29,442 nucleotides of DNA. Origin: M55B154 sp964345775 (GTDB lineage: Bacteria; Spirochaetota; UBA4802; UB4802). Positions 24,238-29,442 of the stretch are shown here, one piece after another. Each line of letters starts with the position of its first letter. Position 1 is the first letter of the stretch. Below the pieces are notes generated by a model. The model searched no databases. It was not told the DNA's origin and saw only the letters and a list, made by a program, of their open reading frames with translations. The stretch lies in assembly GCA_964345775.1 (NCBI GenBank), contig CAYFSO010000025.1, forward strand, positions 1-29,442. Reading direction: 5' to 3'. Made by a program: the position numbers and the translations under genes.

Positions 24238-25563
24238 ATGGATATGCATTATGATGTTGCCATAGTAGGTTCAGGACCTGCCGGAATATTCGCAGCCCGT
24301 GAACTTGAAGCCCATTCCAGCGCATCCATCGCCATCATAGACCAGTACAAGTACCCGAGCGGGGGCCTGATCAATGACGGCAAACTGAATTTCAACATCA
24401 ATATCGGCATTGAATTTGAGCAGCTGGGTGAGAACGAACAGGTAGTACAATCACTGCTTGAAGAAGTGAAAGAGGTCTTCACGTCCTTCCCCCAGTGTAC
24501 GCGGGTATCACACTTCGATGACAAAAATTTTATCAACACCTTCGTTGAAAGTTGTCATAACCACGACGTTGACGTCATACTTGCTGACCAGTGGCATTAC
24601 GGCACCGATAACAGCAAGAAGGTAGTAAACGCCCTCAGGTCTTCATTGAAAAGAACTACTTTTTTACTTGGCCAAAAAGTTGAAAAGATCGAAGATCACC
24701 CCGGTGGTTTTTACCTGCACTGCCTTGACGGTGAACATCCCACGACGATATCATCGAGAATACTCCTGGTTTCCCCCGGAAGGGCAGGTTCCATGTGGCT
24801 GAGAGAAACAGCCGCACACATGGGTATTGACCATCACTTTGGTCCCATCGACATGGGAATACGGGTTGAACTGGACAGGGAGATCTTTGAGCCGGTCACC
24901 CGGTACGTGTACGACCCCAAGCTGCGATTTATGACATCAAGACACGGCGACCGGGTAAGGACTTTTTGCACAAATCCGGGTGGACGAGTGCGAAGCGAAA
25001 AGTATGACAACTTCTACCTTGTGAATGGAGATTCACTTAACAGGCGTAAGACCGGCAATACAAATTTTGCACTGCTGAACACCCTCGAGTTGACAGAACC
25101 GCTTTCGGATACAACGCTTTTCGGTGCCAGCATAGCCTACCAGTTCAACCTGCTGGGAGGAGGAGCGCCAATCATGCAGCGGGTAGGTGATTTCAGGGAA
25201 GGAAGACGCTCAAGGGAAGAGACCTTCAACAGCTCTTCACTGCACTACTCCAGGTGCATGCCAAGCTACGATGCGACACCGGGTGACGTCACCCTTGGAT
25301 TTCCAGGCCGCATCATAGATAATTTATGGGAATCCATGAAAACCCTGGATAAAATAATTCCGGGGATACTGCATCCGTCCACCATACTCTATGCACCAGA
25401 AATAAAGTTTTTTGACAACAGGTATCCCACCCGCAGATATCTCGAGACCGGCATAGACAGGTTTTTCCTTGCAGGGGACGGGGCGGGCAAAAGCAGGGGT
25501 ATCGTGGGGGCCGCCATATCAGGGATGATCGCGGCAAGGGGAATAATAAGAAAGTATATTTAA
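24238..25563 (+). CDS. FAD-dependent oxidoreductase (HI0933/flavoprotein-dehydrogenase-like)
   Basis: Rossmann flavoprotein of 441 aa. The N-terminal YDVAIVGSGPAGIFAARELE is the dinucleotide-binding GxGxxG motif, followed by an acidic strand end (IAIIDQYKYPSGG). The C-terminal FFLAGDGAGKSRGIVGAAISGMIAARGI is the second FAD-binding 'GD..G...G...A...G..AA' motif. Between them is a long substrate domain with GPIDMGIRVELDREIFEPV, typical of uncharacterised 'FAD-dependent dehydrogenase' proteins. No Cys-x-x-Cys redox pair or iron-sulfur motif is visible. The substrate is unknown. ATG 24238 is preferred over TTG 24235; both lack a clear ribosome-binding site. It starts 21 bp after the LysM-like protein, so probably one operon. 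Confidence 0.82.
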   Translation: MDMHYDVAIVGSGPAGIFAARELEAHSSASIAIIDQYKYPSGGLINDGKLNFNINIGIEFEQLGENEQVVQSLLEEVKEVFTSFPQCTRVSHFDDKNFINTFVESCHNHDVDVILADQWHYGTDNSKKVVNALRSSLKRTTFLLGQKVEKIEDHPGGFYLHCLDGEHPTTISSRILLVSPGRAGSMWLRETAAHMGIDHHFGPIDMGIRVELDREIFEPVTRYVYDPKLRFMTSRHGDRVRTFCTNPGGRVRSEKYDNFYLVNGDSLNRRKTGNTNFALLNTLELTEPLSDTTLFGASIAYQFNLLGGGAPIMQRVGDFREGRRSREETFNSSSLHYSRCMPSYDATPGDVTLGFPGRIIDNLWESMKTLDKIIPGILHPSTILYAPEIKFFDNRYPTRRYLETGIDRFFLAGDGAGKSRGIVGAAISGMIAARGIIRKYI

Positions 25564-25581
25564 CAATTACCTTGAAAAGAG

Positions 25582-26169
25582 ATGGAACCTTCAGAAAAAA
25601 ATAATAATTACTACGTTGAACCTGTTGAAATAGAAATATATCTCAAGAAAGCGGGAAAGGTGAGAACCATCATCAAGGACCTCCACATCGAGCTCATTGA
25701 CGTGGAGCCCGCGAACGAGACAAGCAGAAAGATATTTCAGCATTTTGACCAAAACGATGAGCCCATCGACCTGATGGAGATCATGAACATTTTTCCCGAA
25801 TTAATGAGCCCCATTTTCGAGTCTTATTACCAGAATATCAATCTTTATGAAAAACTCAGCATGCACTTTAAAGAAGGATTAACCGGGAGTGTAAACTCTT
25901 GGCGTATGGCACTGTATTTCACAGAACTACTGCTCAAGTACGAACCCACCGTGGCTTCCGCCCAGTACATCGGTGATTTCCATACAAAAAACCTCAACTA
26001 TCTCATTCGGATCCTCAACAGCCACAACCAGGTCTTTTTGCTTGAAGATGCCACGGTTGCATACCTGATCAAACGGAGAAACAAGGCATACCAGGACAGG
26101 GAGCCCGACAGGGAATTCGACAAGCTTGTAGAACTATGGTGGTACAATATCAAGGAACGGCCAATTTAA
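25582..26169 (+). CDS. Hypothetical protein, third gene after the flavoprotein
   Basis: 195-aa soluble protein that I do not recognise. It has no signal peptide or TM segment. The first 45 residues look like beta-strands (VEPVEIEIYLKKAGKVRTII, then LHIELIDVEP). The rest is predicted helical, with aromatic-rich helices (FESYYQNINLYEKLSMHFKE, VELWWYNIKERPI). It starts 18 bp after the FAD oxidoreductase with GAAAAGAG upstream, so co-transcription is likely. The stop overlaps the end of the convergent lipoprotein gene by 4 bp, leaving no room for a separate terminator. Codon use and reading-frame integrity support a real gene. Function unknown. Confidence 0.7.
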   Translation: MEPSEKNNNYYVEPVEIEIYLKKAGKVRTIIKDLHIELIDVEPANETSRKIFQHFDQNDEPIDLMEIMNIFPELMSPIFESYYQNINLYEKLSMHFKEGLTGSVNSWRMALYFTELLLKYEPTVASAQYIGDFHTKNLNYLIRILNSHNQVFLLEDATVAYLIKRRNKAYQDREPDREFDKLVELWWYNIKERPI

Positions 26170-28271
26170 TCCACCACCTGTTTCAAACTCGAACGCAACG
26201 ATATCACTTTTCCGTTCTCACAGCCCACGAATACGTCATTTCCAGAGACCGTGGGAACCGTCTTTACCCTGCTCTTCAGCGAATGCCGCCAATGCAGTGA
26301 GCCGGACGCGGCATTAACCGCGTATACCCTGTTACCTGCTGCCAAGTAGACCAGGTTGTTTGCCACGGCAGGAGAATGCGAAATGGCATTCCCGGTGGCA
26401 TATTTCCACTTCAGTTCGCCACTTGTTTCATCAAGTGCGAACAGTATTCCCTCTACGCTGGTCATGAACACCTTTCCCCTGTATATGACGGGTGTTGACA
26501 TAACAGAGGTTCCGGCTTTGAATGCCCATTTCTGTTTACCTTCAGCGGCATCCACCGCATAGAAAGTACCGCTGTATGCGCCAACGTAGACAGTATTGTT
26601 CTCAACCACGGGTGCGGATGTTACTATCCTGCTGTCAGTATCGAACTTCCACAGGGTCTCACCTTTGTCCAGGTCAAGGCAATACAGTGAGCGATCATCC
26701 GTTCCCGTGTACAGCTTCTTACCGTGAACATACGGAGAACTGTACACACCCGCGTCCAGGTCACGGTTCCATAACTCTTTGCCCTTTTTATTAAAAGAAT
26801 ATACCCGACCGTACGCGGTGACCAGGAATATAGTATCATTGACTATCACCGGGCTTGCCCCAAAGAGCAATGCGCCGTAGAGGGGTTTCTGCCATTTTAT
26901 ATTTCCATTTCTTATATCAATGGCATAGAGTTTTTCGTCATGTGATACAATATACAGGTCATTCCCATCAAACGCCGGGGAAGATTCTATTTTTCGTCCC
27001 AGGTTTACCTGCCACAATAACTTACCATTGCGATTGAAGGCGTACAGAACACCCTTTTGGGTGCCCGTGAAAACCATATTGCGGTAATATCCCATGTTAC
27101 CCGTAACCAGGGAACCCACCTTCTTCTGCCAGCGTTCACGGCTTAGTAATTTCTTTTTCACCATGGGGATATTGAGTTTCTTCTTTTCCCCGTCATCCAG
27201 TGTCAATTCGGTGGTATACTCTTCGAAACCCCGGGCCATCACTTTTATCTTCAGAACAACATCGGGCCTGGGATTGATGGTAACGCGCCCATATCCCAGC
27301 AGCCTTGAATTTACCATGATGGCGCTTCCCTTCACAGGCGTAGTAATTGAGAGCCTGGTGGTCTGCTCCTCTTTCTCTTCGACAATTTCATCGCCCTTCT
27401 CTATTACCTGCCTGTGCTCTTCAACTTCTTTTTTCTCAGAATCTTTCACTTCATCCAGGGTAATTTTCACGCTTTCTGATTTTTCCACCAGCACCTTCAT
27501 TGATCCAGTATCAACTTTTTGCAACGGTACGGTACCTGGTTTCTCTCCTGTTACGGATTCCTCTTCACGAGACATTTTCTTGAATTCTTCCAGTGCGGCG
27601 GCTACCGCTTCGTTTACTTCTTCCGCCTTTATATTATCAATTTCCGCAGATTCGTTCGCGGTAAGAATTACCTTCTCTGATTCAACCTGCTTTTTCAACG
27701 ATGCAAGTTCTTCGGATCTTTCCAGTGTTTCCTCGTCGGCATCTTCAAGAGCCGGCACCCTCTTCTGCAATTCCACTTTACCGTCTACTACAGAAACACG
27801 CATCTTTTTCTCCGGGTTCGATTCAACGATGAACCTGGTTCCCCTTACGGCTGCAATTGCAGTTGGTGTTTTGACCCTGAATTCCTCTCCTTTTAAAAGC
27901 TTCTTTGGATTGATAACCGATTTTCCTATCTTTAACTCAACAGTGCTTTTTTCAATACCTATTGCACTCTTAAAAAGAGCATCCAATACCAGATGAGAGT
28001 TTTCTTTTACAAGGATATGAGAGCTGTCACCAAGTAGAAGATTACACTGTGATAATTCACCTGTTTTCAATTCCTGTCCCTGCTTGAGAACGGTATCCTG
28101 CGAAAGAGCGTTCCATTCGTTATCCTTTTTCAGCTGAACGTCACCTATTACCATGGTCACTGTGGCGGTATTTTCTGTGGACGTTTTACTGGTTGAACTG
28201 CACTGGATCAAAAAAGTGGCAATGACCATGTTTATTAATAGTATTATACCTGCGTGATATGCTTTTCTCAT
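26166..28271 (-). CDS. Lipoprotein with FecR, PEGA and PQQ-like beta-propeller domains
   Basis: 701-aa exported lipoprotein. The signal peptide ends in lipobox LIQC (Cys24), so it is anchored to a membrane by acylation. The FecR domain spans about 35-165; its core TPTAIAAVRGTRFIVE (about 134-149) is the family motif. A highly charged, probably coiled linker runs about 170-300. A PEGA domain lies about 303-372 (RLSITTPVKGSAIMVN, then a glycine and strand pattern). Residues 375-700 are repeats of the PQQ-binding-like propeller, with units such as LYAFNRNGKLLWQVNLG, LYAIDIRNGNIKWQKPL, LYCLDLDKGETLWKFDT and FYAVDAAEGKQKWAFKA. The propeller resembles BamB, but BamB lacks the FecR/PEGA parts. AGGGGG precedes the ATG. 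Role probably envelope scaffolding or assembly; this is inference. Confidence 0.88.
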   Translation of the reverse strand: MRKAYHAGIILLINMVIATFLIQCSSTSKTSTENTATVTMVIGDVQLKKDNEWNALSQDTVLKQGQELKTGELSQCNLLLGDSSHILVKENSHLVLDALFKSAIGIEKSTVELKIGKSVINPKKLLKGEEFRVKTPTAIAAVRGTRFIVESNPEKKMRVSVVDGKVELQKRVPALEDADEETLERSEELASLKKQVESEKVILTANESAEIDNIKAEEVNEAVAAALEEFKKMSREEESVTGEKPGTVPLQKVDTGSMKVLVEKSESVKITLDEVKDSEKKEVEEHRQVIEKGDEIVEEKEEQTTRLSITTPVKGSAIMVNSRLLGYGRVTINPRPDVVLKIKVMARGFEEYTTELTLDDGEKKKLNIPMVKKKLLSRERWQKKVGSLVTGNMGYYRNMVFTGTQKGVLYAFNRNGKLLWQVNLGRKIESSPAFDGNDLYIVSHDEKLYAIDIRNGNIKWQKPLYGALLFGASPVIVNDTIFLVTAYGRVYSFNKKGKELWNRDLDAGVYSSPYVHGKKLYTGTDDRSLYCLDLDKGETLWKFDTDSRIVTSAPVVENNTVYVGAYSGTFYAVDAAEGKQKWAFKAGTSVMSTPVIYRGKVFMTSVEGILFALDETSGELKWKYATGNAISHSPAVANNLVYLAAGNRVYAVNAASGSLHWRHSLKSRVKTVPTVSGNDVFVGCENGKVISLRSSLKQVVD

Positions 28272-28560
28272 ACAAGCCCCCTTTTGCTGAAACGCCCCAA
28301 CCCCGGATGATGGTATACTTCACGGCAACAACTCACAATATATATACTTCGGTAGTATGAATAAAATGTAAAAAAAACTAATTCTATTATATAACAATAA
28401 TCACGAATAATCCATAAAAGCAACATGTTTTTAGTCTGCCCGTACTGTTGATACGCGTTCATTTCCCGGGTAAATCATTCGTTTTTCTGTTATTGACATT
28501 ATATTCATATTAGATTATTCTTTATCGGTCTGAACAGTACATTAATTGGACGGAACAAAT
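28272..28560. other. Divergent spacer between the lipoprotein and the deacetylase-family gene
   Basis: 289 bp without a supported gene. It contains the ribosome-binding site and presumably the promoter of the minus-strand lipoprotein; the best minus-strand candidate is TTTACA with TATATA 20 bp away, which is weak. It also holds the promoter at 28493 for the plus-strand gene. A 64-codon minus frame here (28268-28462) has no family features and is not called. Confidence 0.5.
28493..28521 (+). promoter_or_regulatory. Promoter of the deacetylase-family gene
   Basis: Perfect -35 TTGACA (28493-28498), 17-bp spacer, -10 TATTCT (28516-28521, 4/6). Start expected near 28528, 33 bp before the ATG at 28561. 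Confidence 0.5.
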
Positions 28561-29352
28561 ATGGCATCAGAATTGTATGCTGATACTATCAGAATAGTTT
28601 ACCATAATGACTACGAAAGCAACTATACTACCGCGTCATGCGAAACTCCGTCACGCGTGCATGCGGTAATTGAGCATCTTGATGGACGGTTCCCCGTTAT
28701 ACAACCAGGCGCATGTACCGAGGAAGATCTTTTACTGTGCCACTCCAGTGGACTCATTACCCTGGAAAAGCAAATGCCTGACCGTTTTAACACGGCCCTT
28801 CTTGCGGTGGGAGGCGCCATCTCCGCCGCACGCCTGGCCCTTGATGGATTCACACCTTTTGCCCTGGTCCGGCCTCCTGGACATCACGCCAACCCTGATC
28901 ATAACTGGGGATTCTGCTTTTTCAATAACATGTCAATCGCGATAATGAAACTCCTGGAAGAAAAAGAGATCAATTCAGCCACGATTCTTGATATTGATCT
29001 CCATTTTGGGGACGGAACAGAATCAATTTTTAAATCACGTAAAGACGTACACGTCCTCAACATACAATCTTCCAATCCTGCTGATTTCATCAAGTCCACT
29101 GAATCTTCCCTGAATTCCGTCAAGGATTCAGACATAATTGGCATATCGGCAGGCTTTGACCAGTATGAGAAAGACTGGGGAGCAAATCTTTCAACGGATG
29201 ATTACAGGAAGATAGGTCAGCTTTCAGGACAATTTGCCAGGGAGAAGTGCCGGGGAAGGATCTTCTCGGTACTGGAAGGGGGCTATTACGTTCCCGACCT
29301 GGGTAAAAACGTGGAATCCCTGCTGATGGGCATACGGCAGGGTCTTTCATGA
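28561..29352 (+). CDS. Compact histone deacetylase-family (HDAC/acetylpolyamine amidohydrolase-like) enzyme
   Basis: Zn-dependent amidohydrolase of the arginase-deacetylase fold, 263 aa. Active-site parts seen: RPPGHHA with the His-His dyad (108-109), DIDLHFGDGT with Zn ligands Asp146 and His148, SAGFD with the third ligand Asp200, and EGGYY with the transition-state Tyr (242). So all catalytic residues are present. The gap between ligands 148 and 200 is about 52 residues against roughly 86 in HDAC8 and bacterial HDAH, so an internal block is missing, and the protein is shorter than the usual 310-370 aa. Bacterial members deacetylate polyamines, acetoin-related proteins or lysines; substrate unknown here. 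ATG 28561 is preferred over an upstream TTG. Confidence 0.88.
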   Translation: MASELYADTIRIVYHNDYESNYTTASCETPSRVHAVIEHLDGRFPVIQPGACTEEDLLLCHSSGLITLEKQMPDRFNTALLAVGGAISAARLALDGFTPFALVRPPGHHANPDHNWGFCFFNNMSIAIMKLLEEKEINSATILDIDLHFGDGTESIFKSRKDVHVLNIQSSNPADFIKSTESSLNSVKDSDIIGISAGFDQYEKDWGANLSTDDYRKIGQLSGQFAREKCRGRIFSVLEGGYYVPDLGKNVESLLMGIRQGLS

Positions 29353-29371
29353 AACGAAAAAGAGTACCATA

Positions 29372-29442
29372 ATGCCATTCTTCACTAAATACGGAACCAT
29401 CATTGTAAAGCTGTTCGTCTATAACCTTGTACTGGCAGCAGG
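29372..29442 (+). CDS. Start of a further gene, cut by window edge
   Basis: ATG 29372 opens a frame that stays open to the window end (23 codons: MPFFTKYGTIIVKLFVYNLV and on). The hydrophobic stretch suggests a membrane or signal-anchor N-terminus. It starts 19 bp after the deacetylase-family stop, suggesting an operon. A seven-codon frame (29349-29372) overlaps both the previous stop (ATGA) and this start (TAATG). Too short to identify. Confidence 0.4.
   Translation, partial: MPFFTKYGTIIVKLFVYNLVLAA

Noticed and set aside
27094..27996. 300-codon plus-strand frame inside the lipoprotein gene
   Set aside because: Antisense shadow: its Ser/Phe/Thr-rich, low-complexity translation arises from the Glu/Lys-rich linker of the real gene, which has clear domains and a lipobox.
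28268..28462. 64-codon minus-strand frame upstream of the lipoprotein
   Set aside because: No family features, covers the likely promoter region of the lipoprotein, and has no ribosome-binding site that I can see.
1..29442. CRISPR array, insertion sequence, prophage or attachment site
   Set aside because: No regularly spaced direct repeats, transposase or integrase motifs were found; the only tRNA gene has no adjacent integrase or repeated 3' end that I can detect by eye.

Overview
The window looks like chromosomal DNA of a diderm (Gram-negative) bacterium of medium GC content. Supporting this are an outer-membrane beta-barrel gene with a Sec signal peptide, a lipoprotein with a lipobox, and an E. 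coli-type PlsB acyltransferase. A class III fructose-bisphosphatase, a SpoIIAB/STAS-type partner-switching set and a FecR/PEGA lipoprotein make a spirochaete-like or deltaproteobacterial host plausible. I infer this from family content only; there is no rRNA or marker gene to settle it. I see no phage, transposon or CRISPR: it is a housekeeping region.

Layout. (1) 1-2606: a 5'-truncated TetR regulator, then a tartrate/D-malate-type dehydrogenase and an alpha/beta hydrolase behind a good sigma70 promoter with a palindrome next to the -35. (2) 2610-9000: SRPBCC protein (-), bifunctional nuclease (+), class III FBPase (+), small outer-membrane barrel (+) and plsB (-), with a bidirectional hairpin between the last two. 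(3) 9001-9480: AT-rich spacer and tRNA-Pro(CGG). (4) 9481-14476: an anti-sigma-type ATPase, then a membrane protein, two STAS proteins, gpmI and glgA in close tandem. (5) 14496-21155: glgA terminator, trp promoter, a 27-residue leader peptide with four Trp codons, two tandem terminators with the same stem, and a complete overlapping trpEGDCFBA operon. (6) 21209-26169: an XRE-cupin regulator, a 784-residue membrane-anchored LysM-like protein, an FAD oxidoreductase and an unknown protein. (7) 26166-28271 (-): FecR-PEGA-PQQ-propeller lipoprotein. (8) 28561-29442: a compact histone-deacetylase-family enzyme and the first codons of a further gene.

How it works together. Region 5 makes tryptophan from chorismate under ribosome-mediated attenuation. 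Regions 2 and 4 carry gluconeogenesis, glycolysis and glycogen functions (fbp, gpmI, glgA), with gpmI-glgA apparently co-transcribed with partner-switching proteins. plsB starts phospholipid synthesis. The most interesting signal is the trp leader: the two terminators share the same 7-bp stem, so the 3' arm of the first can pair with the 5' arm of the second and cancel both. Several Trp enzymes also depart from family-conserved positions (TrpC E-to-A, TrpF H-to-Y, TrpA lacking its N-terminal helix).
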